In this document: positions 27,905 through 36,955 of the stretch, piece after piece
Numbering within the stretch: the first letter of the stretch is position 1
Layout: the number at the start of each line of letters is the position of its first letter
Assembly (NCBI GenBank): GCA_910576545.1
Contig: CAJTKM010000019.1
Coordinates: 1-63,769, forward strand
Length of the DNA stretch: 63,769 nt
Direction of reading: 5' to 3'
From: Lachnospiraceae bacterium
Lineage (GTDB): Bacteria > Bacillota > Clostridia > Lachnospirales > Anaerotignaceae
Notes under the pieces: model-generated
Database searches by the model: none
What the model was told of the DNA's origin: nothing
What the model saw: the letters and a program-made list of their open reading frames with translations, nothing else
Program-made: the position numbers and the translations under genes

Positions 27905-30013
27905 TCAGATATTATAAAGCAGCTCGCCATAGGTAGGGAACGGCCAAACCCCCTCGTCCACCAGCATCTCCAGCCTGTCCGCAGGTTCCCGCAGCTCGTT
28001 CATCGCCGCAAAGACGTAATCACGGTAAAACAACGCCTGTGATTTGCTGTCACCCTTAAGCATGCTCGCCTGTTCCGTTATTTCTGTCAGCATTTTCAGC
28101 CGTTCATGCAGCAATTTCAGATTTACGTTGATTTCCTCCAAAAGCTCCCGTTCGACAGAAGTATCACCGTCTGCCGCCTGCACTGCCGCAAGCGAACGCG
28201 CAACCGTTCCGGCGTATTTCACCACAGCAGGGCGAATCTGCTTGGACGCAATATCAATCATCGTCCTTGCTTCTATGTTAATCTGCTTCACATACGCCTC
28301 GTAGCGTATCTCTGCACGGGACTGTAATTCCAGCCTGCTCAGGACATTATGCCGCCCAAACAGACGCATTGTTTTTTCCGAAACAAATGCCTCCACCGCG
28401 TCCACGGAATTGGTAATATTCGGCAGACCTCTGCGTTCCGCCTCCTGTATCCATTCCTGAGAATAGCCGTTTCCATCAAAAAGAATACGTTTATGCTCCA
28501 CATATGTCCGGCGAATCAGCTCATGTACCGCTATATTGAAATCCTCTGCTTTTTCCAGCTCATTCGCAAACTCCATCAGGACGTCTGCGACAATCGTGTT
28601 CAGCGTAAAATTCGGACCGGAAATAGAACCGGAGGAAGGCGGCATACGGAATTCAAACTTATTCCCGGTGAAAGCGAACGGCGATGTCCTGTTTCGGTCG
28701 GTGGCATCACGTTTCAGGTCAGGCAGGGTATTTACGCCAACACGCATCCGCCCGCCCTGGGAACTGCTCGTTGCTTCCCCATGCTCAATCTGGTCGAAAA
28801 TATCAATCAGCTGGTCGCCAAGGAATATGGAAATAATCGCCGGCGGAGCCTCCTGAGAGCCAAGGCGGTGGTCATTGCCGGGGCTTGACGCGGATAGCCG
28901 AAGCAGTTCAGCGTGTTCGTCTACGCCTTTGATAATCGCGCAGAGAAACACAAGAAACTGCGCGTTTTCATGCGGCGTTTTGCCGGGGTCCAACAGGTTC
29001 TGCCCGTCATCTGTACTCAAAGACCAGTTATTGTGTTTACCGCTGCCGTTTACGCCCGCGAATGGTTTTTCATGCAGCAGGCATGCCAGCCCGTGATGGC
29101 TTGCAATCCGTTTCATTGCCTCCATAATCAGCTGGTTGTGGTCCGTTGCCTGATTGCAGTCATCGTATATCGGTGCAAGCTCGTGCTGTGCGGGCGCAAC
29201 TTCATTATGCTGTGTCTTGGCGGGCACACCCAGCTTCCAAAGCTCTACATTCAGCTCATGCATAAAACAGGCAATTCTTTCCTTAATACTGCCAAAATAA
29301 TGGTCGTCCAGCTCCTGGCCTTTCGGAGGGGCCGCGCCAAACAGTGTCCGCCCTGTAAAAATCAAATCTTTCCGCTGGTTATATAACTCCCTGTCTATCA
29401 GAAAATATTCCTGTTCCGCACCACAGCAGACATTGATTTTTTTTGCTGTTGTATTGCCGAAAAGCCGCAGAATCCGCATCGCCTGTTTGCTGACAGCCTC
29501 CATCGAACGCAGAAGAGGTGTTTTTTTATCCAGCGCTTCACCGGTGTAGGAGCAGAACGCCGTCGGGATATAGAGCGTGACACCGCCTGCATCTTCCCGC
29601 AGAAACGCCGGAGATGTGCAGTCCCATGCCGTATAGCCTCTTGCTTCAAAGGTCGCACGCAGGCCGCCTGAAGGAAAAGAGGACGCATCTGATTCCCCCT
29701 TAATCAGTTCTTTGCCGGAAAATTCCATAATCACCTTGCCGTTGGACGGCGGCGCAAGGAAGGAATCGTGTTTTTCCGCGGTAATCCCCGTCATGGGCTG
29801 GAACCAATGCGTATAATGGGTAGCTCCCCTTTCTATTGCCCAGTCCTTCATGGCGTTCGCAATGATGTCCGCAATGGAGGAATTCAGCATTTCTCCGCGC
29901 TCAATGGTATTCTTCAATTCCTGATATACCTGTTTAGGGAGATGCTCCCGCATCATTGCGTCATTAAATACATTTATCCCGAAAATACCGGGAACCGAAA
30001 CCTTTTCGTTCAT
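27905..30013 (-). CDS. glnN: Glutamine synthetase type III
   Basis: ATP-dependent synthesis of glutamine from glutamate and ammonia. 702 residues, the type III length. Conserved type III sequences include [32 protein letters not shown] (catalytic loop), [13 protein letters not shown] and the glutamate-site [23 protein letters not shown] precedes the ATG. The promoter lies about 420 bp upstream, so the mRNA has a long leader with two tandem structured repeats (30169-30393). No glnR or amtB is nearby. Confidence 0.95.
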   Translation of the reverse strand: MNEKVSVPGIFGINVFNDAMMREHLPKQVYQELKNTIERGEMLNSSIADIIANAMKDWAIERGATHYTHWFQPMTGITAEKHDSFLAPPSNGKVIMEFSGKELIKGESDASSFPSGGLRATFEARGYTAWDCTSPAFLREDAGGVTLYIPTAFCSYTGEALDKKTPLLRSMEAVSKQAMRILRLFGNTTAKKINVCCGAEQEYFLIDRELYNQRKDLIFTGRTLFGAAPPKGQELDDHYFGSIKERIACFMHELNVELWKLGVPAKTQHNEVAPAQHELAPIYDDCNQATDHNQLIMEAMKRIASHHGLACLLHEKPFAGVNGSGKHNNWSLSTDDGQNLLDPGKTPHENAQFLVFLCAIIKGVDEHAELLRLSASSPGNDHRLGSQEAPPAIISIFLGDQLIDIFDQIEHGEATSSSQGGRMRVGVNTLPDLKRDATDRNRTSPFAFTGNKFEFRMPPSSGSISGPNFTLNTIVADVLMEFANELEKAEDFNIAVHELIRRTYVEHKRILFDGNGYSQEWIQEAERRGLPNITNSVDAVEAFVSEKTMRLFGRHNVLSRLELQSRAEIRYEAYVKQINIEARTMIDIASKQIRPAVVKYAGTVARSLAAVQAADGDTSVERELLEEINVNLKLLHERLKMLTEITEQASMLKGDSKSQALFYRDYVFAAMNELREPADRLEMLVDEGVWPFPTYGELLYNI

Positions 30014-30168
30014 ACACTTCTCCTATCCCTTTCTTTTTGTCTGCTTCTTTTGTTCGCTGCCCTGCTGTCCGCAGGGGAATTCTGCCTTTCACAGATTTGT
30101 AAAGTTTGTTTGACTGGCTTGTGTGGGTAATGCCTTGTGAATCTCTGAAAAAAGCCACATGATGTACT

Positions 30169-30271
30169 TTCGCAGTGCCCATTCGCGAATCCTGCGGATT
30201 CACTCATGCGGGCTAACGCCCTATGAAATCAAGCCTATCAAAAGCTCCGTATGCAGGCATACTCCGTTTTT
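30169..30271. repeat. Tandem structured repeat, copy 1, in the glnN leader
   Basis: About 103 bp, nearly identical to the copy at 30292-30393 (123-bp offset). Each copy contains GAATCC-TGC-GGATTC, GGGC-TAAC-GCCC and GTATGC-AG-GCATAC, three potential small hairpins. No coding frame spans it. It lies between the glnN promoter and start. Confidence 0.9.
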
Positions 30272-30291
30272 CCTCCTTGTTTCTTTTTCTG

Positions 30292-30393
30292 TCGCAGTGC
30301 CCATTCGCGAATCCTGCGGATTCACTCATGCGGGCTAACGCCCTATGGAATTAATCCTATCAAAAGCTCCGTATGCAGGCATACTCCGTTTTT
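30292..30393. repeat. Tandem structured repeat, copy 2, in the glnN leader
   Basis: Second copy, differing from the first at only a few positions near its centre (for example around 30347-30354). All three palindromes are kept. The 20-bp spacer between copies is T/C-rich. Confidence 0.9.
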
Positions 30394-30429
30394 GATCGTT
30401 TTGATTTCGCACTGCTTATAGATATACAC

Positions 30430-30458
30430 ATTATACCTTTGTCAAAAATGTTTTGCAA
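30430..30458 (-). promoter_or_regulatory. Sigma-A promoter of glnN
   Basis: Minus strand: TTGCAA (30458-30453), 17-bp spacer, TATAAT (30435-30430). It places both tandem repeats inside the transcribed leader. Confidence 0.75.
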
Positions 30459-30597
30459 CGATTTTGCTATTACCGATTTATAAAAATCTTCCCTCTCTTC
30501 TCCTGAAATTTCTGCATTTTTTTGTAATATTCAAACTATTCTACGCATATATATTCCTAAATTGCAAACAAGTGTTTTTATTTGACATCTTTTCCCA

Positions 30598-30626
30598 TTG
30601 AAAAGGAATGTGTGTTTTATTATAAT
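30598..30626 (+). promoter_or_regulatory. Promoter of the small gene at 30660
   Basis: TTGAAA (30598-30603), 17-bp spacer, TATAAT (30621-30626), about 34 bp before the start codon. It diverges from the glnN promoter. Confidence 0.75.
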
Positions 30627-30659
30627 AAATACACAGACAAACAAAAGGAGGCGTTCCAG

Positions 30660-30920
30660 ATGAAACTCTTGAACAAGCAGATTGACATGATTTCATGGAC
30701 TTCCAGCGAGGGCATCGTTACGCCCATCCGATTCCGCATGGAGGAAAACGGCAGGCTGATTATCATTAAAATCGGGCGCATACTCCAAACCGAAAAAACG
30801 CAGCTCTGCGGGGCTCCAATGCTCTCCTTTCGTTGCAGCAGCATCATCCATGGAACAGAAAAAATTTACGAATTGACATACAACTGCGGCAATCAGAAAT
30901 GGCGGCTGAAAAAAATATGA
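30660..30920 (+). CDS. Uncharacterised 86-residue protein
   Basis: Starts at an ATG 8 bp after AAAGGAGG. Predicted beta-rich (DMISWTSSEGIVTPIRFRME, then IIIKIGRIL, then KIYELTYNCG) with a basic end (WRLKKI). No signal peptide or membrane segment. I do not recognise the family with certainty; small proteins of this look occur singly in Clostridia. It has its own promoter and shares a bidirectional terminator with the SOD gene. Confidence 0.75.
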   Translation: MKLLNKQIDMISWTSSEGIVTPIRFRMEENGRLIIIKIGRILQTEKTQLCGAPMLSFRCSSIIHGTEKIYELTYNCGNQKWRLKKI

Positions 30921-30960
30921 AAAAGTCCGGAAGGTTGGTTTTCCGGACTTTTTCATATTT
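30916..30960. terminator. Bidirectional terminator between convergent genes
   Basis: TGAAAAAGTCCGGAA (30918-30932) pairs with TTCCGGACTTTTTCA (30941-30955): a 15-bp stem with 8-nt loop, A-rich before and T-rich after, so it works for both the plus gene ending at 30920 and the SOD gene ending at 30961. Confidence 0.92.
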
Positions 30961-31455
30961 TTATTGTATAATCCCGCAGGCAATTTTCCTGCCGGAATTT
31001 CCTGAAGGCTGCGTTGTAAAATCGTCCGGTTTGTCATGAACCACAACCGTTCTGCTCAGAATCTCATTCAGCGTGAATCGGTTCGTCAGCACTGCCATCC
31101 ATGCCTCACCATCATTGGCAAACAGCGGCGGTAAATCCCCCGCATGGTAAGGGTGCGGGCAGCCATTCGGATTATAATGCCCTTTTGTATCCGCAAACGG
31201 GTCCTGTTCATTGCCGCAGCAACAGTTCCCCTCATGGATATGAAAGCCGAACACGCCGCCGCAGACATTCTGTTTCGGCAGATTTTCGATATCCGCCGCC
31301 ACCAGCACACCGTCATCCGTCTGATAAAACCAGACTTCTCCCTCAATTTCGGGATATTCCGCCGAGCCTGTAATTTTTGCCACTGCAAACGGATATTTCT
31401 GTTTCAATGTTTCAAAAAAATCGTCGTCGTCCCATTCTTTCTGATTAAAATTCAT
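30961..31455 (-). CDS. Cu/Zn superoxide dismutase-like protein
   Basis: 164 residues with the SodC pattern: GFHIHEGNC (two His ligands), HYNPNGCPHPYHAGDLPPL (bridging/Zn region) and TVVVHDKPDD (late Cu His). No signal peptide, so cytosolic, unlike most bacterial SodC. The Cys-rich insertion CCCGN after the first His pair is unusual. Some SOD-like proteins lose metal sites, so activity is not certain. ATG 31455 preferred; an upstream extension lacks a site. Confidence 0.85.
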   Translation of the reverse strand: MNFNQKEWDDDDFFETLKQKYPFAVAKITGSAEYPEIEGEVWFYQTDDGVLVAADIENLPKQNVCGGVFGFHIHEGNCCCGNEQDPFADTKGHYNPNGCPHPYHAGDLPPLFANDGEAWMAVLTNRFTLNEILSRTVVVHDKPDDFTTQPSGNSGRKIACGIIQ

Positions 31456-31570
31456 GCCTCTGCCCCTTTTCCCGTTTTTTATCAATATATCCTGCATTTT
31501 GCCGCGTTGTGCAGGTACGGCTCAGACTTTTTCCAGCTCAGGGGATCCTTCTTTGCATTAAGAAAATCTC

Positions 31571-31599
31571 TTGCGGCAGACTTTTGAGTGTGCTATAAT
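31571..31599 (+). promoter_or_regulatory. Promoter of the Cys/His-rich secreted protein gene
   Basis: TTGCGG (31571-31576), 17-bp spacer, TATAAT (31594-31599), followed by AAAGGAGG at 31630. Confidence 0.75.
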
Positions 31600-31648
31600 C
31601 GTTTCATACAAAAGAAACAAAACAAATATAAAGGAGGTCTTGGTTTTT

Positions 31649-32041
31649 ATGCGCAAAAAACATTTTGCTGCCGGTTTAATGGCACTCATGATGCTTATAC
31701 CGGTTTCCGCATCTGCTCATTGCGGCGGCTATTGGCGCACAGCAGCGGCTCCCGTGAATGTAAACTGCGAAGTTTGCTCCATAGAAGACTGCACAACTGC
31801 CGGACGCCATATCCATGACGGCGTTACCTACTGCGGCTACGCCCATGCGGACGGCATCTGTGACGGCACATGCTATGCCCTCTGCGCTGTGGAAGGCTGC
31901 ACGCTTTCCGGGCGCCACAGCCATGATGGAACAGTTTACTGCGGCGCAAATCATGGATGCGGCTTCTGTGATGGGACCTGCCAGCAGGTGCTCACCGTTG
32001 TCAGAGGCGGCGGTCATCATGGACGTCATGGACACTGCTGA
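31649..32041 (+). CDS. Secreted Cys/His-rich tandem-repeat protein, family unknown
   Basis: 130 residues. A signal peptide (MRKKHFAAGLMALMMLIPVS, cleavage after ASA near residue 23) is followed by two near-identical repeats of about 33 residues (43-75 and 79-111). Each follows C-x4-C-x5-HxHDG-x3-YCG-x2-H-x4-C-DGT-C. The tail is GGGHHGRHGHC. The even spacing of Cys and His suggests two metal-binding or disulfide-knotted modules exposed on the surface. The SOD-like gene lies just upstream on the other strand. I know no named domain that fits. Confidence 0.85.
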   Translation: MRKKHFAAGLMALMMLIPVSASAHCGGYWRTAAAPVNVNCEVCSIEDCTTAGRHIHDGVTYCGYAHADGICDGTCYALCAVEGCTLSGRHSHDGTVYCGANHGCGFCDGTCQQVLTVVRGGGHHGRHGHC

Positions 32042-32083
32042 AATCAGGTAATCATATTTGCAGTGTCATAAAACAAATGCGCG

Positions 32084-32119
32084 AAAACCGTCTGGAAAGT
32101 ATTTTTCAGACGGTTTTTA
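32084..32119. terminator. Bidirectional terminator after the Cys/His-rich gene and StiP gene
   Basis: AAAACCGTCTG (32084-32094) and CAGACGGTTTT (32107-32117) form an 11-bp stem, with T or A runs on both sides, between convergent genes. Confidence 0.9.
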
Positions 32120-32125
32120 CTGTTT

Positions 32126-33178
32126 TCACGTATCTGCCAGTTTTCGGATGATGCCACAGGCTTTATAGTGCCGCAGAGGGTAATATTCCACCGGCACTTT
32201 TTTTTCCTTCGCCAACGTCAGCAGGTGATGCAGTGCGGGGTCCTCGCGGCAGCCCTCAGCAACCAGTACACACCACGGCACACGCCGCAGGAGTACCCTT
32301 GTCGTTTCCCCAATGCCGGGTTTTACCATGTTAACATCTGTAATCCCAAAATGCCCTGCAATCTCCTCTGCCTCTTCTCTGCCTGTCCCTGCCGCAGGCG
32401 TTTCCATTTCCGGCTGGTTATCCATCTGAAAACGGCTTTCAATCTCCTCAATGAATGCATAGGATACGTCTTTATCCTGCATTTCTCCATAATAAACAGC
32501 CCCATGAAAATCCTGCGGCCCAATGATATCGTCCCGCAGCACCGTCCGGCTAATCAGGCCGGAAACCGTACAATTTAAGCAGGAACTCGGTATCAGAATA
32601 TCCTCATGCGTGCCACAGAGCCGCGTGATATTCGCCGGGTCTGCCAGTGCGGCAAGCTCCCCCGAAAGCCCCGGGAAATCCTTTACCGCCTCCCGCAGTT
32701 CCTTCCCAATCGCACCTTTTCCGATCCACCCATCCACGAATAAAAGGCGTTCTGCCGCATAGCGTTCCAGCAGGTACGCTATGGCGTTTTTGTCAATACC
32801 TCTGCCCCGTATGATGGAAATTGTGTAATGCGGCACATCCACATCATATTTTCTTTTCAGATAACGTTTCAGCAGTATCCCGATAGGGATTCCCGCCCGC
32901 GCAAGCGAAACAAGGACAACCGCCCTGCCTTTTTCTATTATGATACGGTCTGCCAGTACACCCACCGCCGCAGCGGTTGCTTCCGCACAGCTTTCCAGCG
33001 CAGCATAATATGCCCGCATGTATTCCTCTGAAGGGACATATTCCAGCGGGAGCATTTCCGAATAATGCCGCCCTGCCTGTATCTGGCGTTCCCGTTCTTC
33101 CGTAGCTTCTGGCTGCAGGAGTCCGGTAATATCCTTTAACAGCAGCGTAACATCCTCTTTTTTGTATGTGCTTTTCAT
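32126..33178 (-). CDS. StiP-like protein: PRTase-fold/cysteine protease domain plus PELOTA RNA-binding domain
   Basis: 350 residues. The N-terminal two thirds (VLVSLARAGIPIGILLKRYL, then HYTISIIRGRGIDKNA, then FVDGWIGKGAI) match the StiP/PRTase-related domain of tellurite-linked stress clusters; the C-terminal part (ITDVNMVKPGIGETTRVLLR, then PWCVLVAEGCREDPALHHLL) matches the PELOTA-like domain. In the systems described by Anantharaman, Iyer and Aravind these sit with TerD, HAD and ATP-grasp genes and are proposed to make a nucleoside-like metabolite. Here only the partner PRTase is present. ATGA overlap (33175-33178) couples it to that gene. Confidence 0.8.
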   Translation of the reverse strand: MKSTYKKEDVTLLLKDITGLLQPEATEERERQIQAGRHYSEMLPLEYVPSEEYMRAYYAALESCAEATAAAVGVLADRIIIEKGRAVVLVSLARAGIPIGILLKRYLKRKYDVDVPHYTISIIRGRGIDKNAIAYLLERYAAERLLFVDGWIGKGAIGKELREAVKDFPGLSGELAALADPANITRLCGTHEDILIPSSCLNCTVSGLISRTVLRDDIIGPQDFHGAVYYGEMQDKDVSYAFIEEIESRFQMDNQPEMETPAAGTGREEAEEIAGHFGITDVNMVKPGIGETTRVLLRRVPWCVLVAEGCREDPALHHLLTLAKEKKVPVEYYPLRHYKACGIIRKLADT

Positions 33179-34269
33179 CTGCCGCACCACCTGACTATCT
33201 GTATTTTCCGGTTTCCGGCGTACTCCAAAGTCCCACAAATGCCTGCAAGCCCCTGCCCGTCCCGCGGTGCGTCCGTCATCACAAACACCTCATCATATTC
33301 CGCCAGTTCATATACATACGTCGCCCGTTCTGCATCGTAAGGGCTTTTCAGTTCATATCTCCTATGCAGGGGATAGCTTTCTTCACTGCCGGGAAGTATG
33401 GGGCTGCGTGTTGTCGCATGGAACCGGACGTAATGTCCCAGCTTTTCCATTTCCCGTGCGGCAAGCAAAGCAGGATACATAAATTCTTCTGTTCCCAGCA
33501 CCAGTATGGAACAGCCTTTATCCGGTACAGCCTTATGGATTTTCTCCCAAAGTCCTGCACAGGCTTTCCGGTATGCCTCCCCTTCTGTCAGCCTGCGCGC
33601 ATTTATATATCCGCCTATTTCCAAAACAGAATAGCTGTTTTCTGAAAACATGGGCGCGAAGCATGCGCCATCGCCCTGATATTGCTCTGCCTTTGCCTCA
33701 TAAGACTTATGGTTCGTCTTTACCAGATATACCAAATCAATCCCTTTTTCCGCAAAACGCATCTCTGCTGACGCATCCATGCCATTCAGCAGGGATACCG
33801 CCGCAAACGCTTTTTTCCCATATGCCTGTTCCAGAACATCAACAATATTCAGAATCGTCCGGCCTGTCGTGACTTCGTCCTCTGCAAAGAGAATCCTGTC
33901 AACATTCGGCATAATTTCATCCAAAGCTCCCCGCGCCAAAGTCTGTTCGACCGCGTGGCTGTGAAGCTCCGAAAACGAGAAATACGCCGTATCGTATATC
34001 GGTTCCCTTGTTGTCTGGATATACCAGCCCCCCAGCTCCGCCGCAACAGCTGCACCGATGGCAGTAGCCGTTTCCGCAAAACCGATTACAATCGTCCGTT
34101 CTGCGCCATACCGCTCCCTTGCAGCGGCTGCCAGTTCCTCAAACATCTGCATGGCTTCTCCCGGCGAAACCGGCACATGCTTCCCCTGCAAACGGTTCAC
34201 GACCAGATAATTCCGCTTTGTATTATTTTCCCGCTTGGCAACTGCCACAAGTTGTTTTTCTGTATACAT
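33175..34269 (-). CDS. TRSP-domain phosphoribosyltransferase-like protein
   Basis: 364 residues. The N-terminal part is a PRTase fold with the PRPP-binding loop in RILFAEDEVTTGRTILNIV (acidic pair followed by TTGRT) and earlier VIGFAETATAIGAAVA. The C-terminal part (SILVLGTEEFMYPALLAARE, ATTRSPI, then VFVMTDAP) is the TRSP domain. Such proteins accompany StiP in ter-linked stress gene sets. Expected chemistry is transfer of a base or similar to PRPP, unproven. First gene of a two-gene operon. Confidence 0.82.
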   Translation of the reverse strand: MYTEKQLVAVAKRENNTKRNYLVVNRLQGKHVPVSPGEAMQMFEELAAAARERYGAERTIVIGFAETATAIGAAVAAELGGWYIQTTREPIYDTAYFSFSELHSHAVEQTLARGALDEIMPNVDRILFAEDEVTTGRTILNIVDVLEQAYGKKAFAAVSLLNGMDASAEMRFAEKGIDLVYLVKTNHKSYEAKAEQYQGDGACFAPMFSENSYSVLEIGGYINARRLTEGEAYRKACAGLWEKIHKAVPDKGCSILVLGTEEFMYPALLAAREMEKLGHYVRFHATTRSPILPGSEESYPLHRRYELKSPYDAERATYVYELAEYDEVFVMTDAPRDGQGLAGICGTLEYAGNRKIQIVRWCGR

Positions 34270-34350
34270 ATGTATGCATCCGTCCTTTTATCCTTTTTCC
34301 ATATTTTCCATGGCAGTATAAGAAACACAGTTCCTGTCCGTTCCAGCCAG

Positions 34351-34392
34351 AAACAGCCCGCCGAAAAAGTTATTTTCCCTTCCGGCAGGCTG
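34351..34392 (-). terminator. Terminator of glgP
   Basis: On the minus strand CAGCCTGCCG (34392-34383) pairs with CGGCGGGCTG (34363-34354), one G-U pair, followed by TTTC. It lies about 20 bp after the glgP stop. Confidence 0.75.
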
Positions 34393-34413
34393 CCACTTTA
34401 CACAACTATCTTT

Positions 34414-36864
34414 TTAATCTTCAATAATTACAGGCTTCAAATCCCAGATTTCCTCCGCATACTGACGGATTGTACGGTCACTGGAAAATTTGCCGCTCTT
34501 TGCAACATTGGTAATTGCCATTTTTGCCCACTTATCCGTATCGCGGTAAGCCGCATTGATATCATTCTGCGCACGCGCATAATCCGCATAGTCCTCCAGA
34601 ACGAAATATTCATCTGCCCTGCCGCCGAAGCCATTCAGCAGTGCATCATACAACTCGCGGAACAGGTTTGTATCCGGGTCGAATGTGCCGTTAATCAGGG
34701 AATTCAACGCCATGCGGACCTCCTGATTCATGTTGTAAACCGTCCAGGGGTCATATCCGCCCTGATATTTCTGCTGTACCTCTTTCGCGCTCATGCCGAA
34801 GATGAAAATGTTATCCATGCCGACTTCTTCACAGATTTCCACATTCGCTCCGTCCATCGTGCCGATTGTTACCGCGCCGTTCAGCATGAATTTCATGTTG
34901 CCCGTACCGGAGGCTTCTTTTCCGGCGGTAGAAATCTGCTCGCTGACATCAGCCGCAGGCATCAGCCGCTCCGCAACGGAAACACGGTAGTTTTCCATAA
35001 AGACCACCTTGATTTTGCCATTGATAACAGGGTCGTTATTCACAACCTCCGCAACGCTGTTAATCAGCTTGATAATCAGTTTTGCTCTGCGATAGCCTGC
35101 CGCTGCTTTCGCGCCAAAAATAAACGTGCGCGGCACAATATCCATTCCGGGGTTCATCTTCAGCTGGTTATACAGCCCGATGACATGCAGGATATTCAAA
35201 AGCTGGCGTTTGTACTCGTGCAGACGTTTAACCTGTATATCGAAAATAGAATCAGGATTTATCTCAATCCCTTTTGTTTTCATGATATAGTCCGCAAGCC
35301 TTACCTTATTCTGCCGTTTGATTTCCATAAAACGCCTGCAGAATTCCTTATCCTCCGCATAAGGCAGTATCTTCTCCAGTTCTTCCAGATTTGTTATCCA
35401 GCCCTTGCCAATTTTTTCTGACACCAGTTCCGCAAGGCCTGGGTTCGCATGGAGCAGCCAGCGTCTTTGCGTAATGCCGTTTGTTTTGTTGTTGAATTTT
35501 TCCGGATAAAAGTCATAGAAATCCTTCAATTCCTGGTTTTTCAAAATTTCAGTATGCAGTGCCGCAACGCCGTTGACAGAATGGCTGCCAACGATGGCCA
35601 GATATGCCATACGAATCTGACCATCCGCAATGATTGCCATATTCCGGATTTTTTCCGGATCGCTGCCGTAACGCTCTGTCAGTTCCAGACAGAAACGGCG
35701 GTTGATTTCCTCTACAATCTGGTAAATACGGGGCAGGAGGCGGCTGAACAGTTCCATAGGCCATTTTTCCAAAGCCTCGGACATAATGGTATGGTTGGTA
35801 TAAGCGCAGACCTTCTGCGTAATCTCCCAAGCCTGATTCCAAGGCACGTCGTTTTCATCGACCAGCACGCGCATCAGCTCAGCCACTGCAACGCTGGGGT
35901 GCGTATCATTCAGCTGGAACGCCACTTTATCCGGCAGCAGGCTGAAATCGCTGTGTTTCTGTTTGAAACGCGCGATTACACGCTGAATCGTTGCGGAAAT
36001 GAAGAAATACTGCTGGCGCAGACGCAGTTCCTTGCCCTGATAATGTTCATCGGCAGGATATAGCACGTCCGTCATCGTATTAGCAAGCAATTCTTCCTCC
36101 GCCGCCTTCTGGTAGTTGCCTTCATTGAAAGATTTCAAATCCAGAGGGTTTTTGGGCTTTGCCTCCCAAAGGCGCAGCGTATTTACCGTATTATTCCCAT
36201 AACCGATTACAGGGTAATCATACGGCACAGCCATTACGGATTGGTAATTTTCCTGAATGAAACGGTAATCTCCGTTGCTCTTGGGCACTGCACGCACACT
36301 GCCGCCAAATTTGACCTCTACAGCATATTCGCTCCGCTTTACGCCCCATGGGTCACCGTTTTCCAGCCAGTTATCCGGCACTTCAACCTGATAACCGTTT
36401 TCAATGCGCTGTTCAAAAATGCCATAATGATAGCGGATGCCGCAGCCATATGCCGGCAGGGACAGTGTGGAAAGTGAATCCAGGAAGCAGGCCGCAAGAC
36501 GTCCAAGGCCGCCGTTGCCCAGACCGGGACCGGGTTCTGCATCCTCCACCATATTAAAATCTACGCCCAGTTCGTCAAAAACTTCTTTTACCTCTTCGAA
36601 CATTTCAAGGTTAATCAGACCATTTCCAAGGAACCGCCCCATTAAAAATTCCATGGAAAGGTAGTAAACAACCTTTTCATCTTTTTCATAATATTCGTCA
36701 TGGGTTTTAATCCAATTTTCAGAAATGATATCTCTGACAGTAAACGCTGCCGCCTGATAAATTTCCTCAACCGTAGCTTTTTCCAAAGCCTTGCGGTACA
36801 GCATCTTTACATTGTCACGGATCATTTCTTTCAGCGCTTCTTTGCTAATACCAATTTTGCTCAT
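34414..36864 (-). CDS. glgP: Glycogen phosphorylase
   Basis: Releases glucose-1-phosphate from glycogen or other alpha-1,4-glucans using PLP. 816 residues. Typical motifs: VVYYLSMEFLMGRFLGNGL, DAEPGPGLGNGGLGRLAACF, NDTHPSVAVAELMRVL, and the PLP lysine in EASGTGNMKFMLNGA. Single gene with its own terminator; no other glycogen genes in the window. Confidence 0.96.
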   Translation of the reverse strand: MSKIGISKEALKEMIRDNVKMLYRKALEKATVEEIYQAAAFTVRDIISENWIKTHDEYYEKDEKVVYYLSMEFLMGRFLGNGLINLEMFEEVKEVFDELGVDFNMVEDAEPGPGLGNGGLGRLAACFLDSLSTLSLPAYGCGIRYHYGIFEQRIENGYQVEVPDNWLENGDPWGVKRSEYAVEVKFGGSVRAVPKSNGDYRFIQENYQSVMAVPYDYPVIGYGNNTVNTLRLWEAKPKNPLDLKSFNEGNYQKAAEEELLANTMTDVLYPADEHYQGKELRLRQQYFFISATIQRVIARFKQKHSDFSLLPDKVAFQLNDTHPSVAVAELMRVLVDENDVPWNQAWEITQKVCAYTNHTIMSEALEKWPMELFSRLLPRIYQIVEEINRRFCLELTERYGSDPEKIRNMAIIADGQIRMAYLAIVGSHSVNGVAALHTEILKNQELKDFYDFYPEKFNNKTNGITQRRWLLHANPGLAELVSEKIGKGWITNLEELEKILPYAEDKEFCRRFMEIKRQNKVRLADYIMKTKGIEINPDSIFDIQVKRLHEYKRQLLNILHVIGLYNQLKMNPGMDIVPRTFIFGAKAAAGYRRAKLIIKLINSVAEVVNNDPVINGKIKVVFMENYRVSVAERLMPAADVSEQISTAGKEASGTGNMKFMLNGAVTIGTMDGANVEICEEVGMDNIFIFGMSAKEVQQKYQGGYDPWTVYNMNQEVRMALNSLINGTFDPDTNLFRELYDALLNGFGGRADEYFVLEDYADYARAQNDINAAYRDTDKWAKMAITNVAKSGKFSSDRTIRQYAEEIWDLKPVIIED

Positions 36865-36955
36865 AACTACTTCCCTTCTTTAGCCTTTATTTTTTGGTTC
36901 TTAAAGCATCTTTTTTCTGTATCTTATCATACCAGAGAAACCGCCATTTTGTAAA

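Noticed and set aside
30169-30393. Two-copy repeat considered as a CRISPR array
   Set aside because: Copies are about 102 bp with a 20-bp spacer, only two exist, they are internally palindromic, and there are no cas genes.
33955-35421. 488-codon open frame opposite glgP and the TRSP gene
   Set aside because: Crosses the end of two real genes and their terminator; no protein family features.
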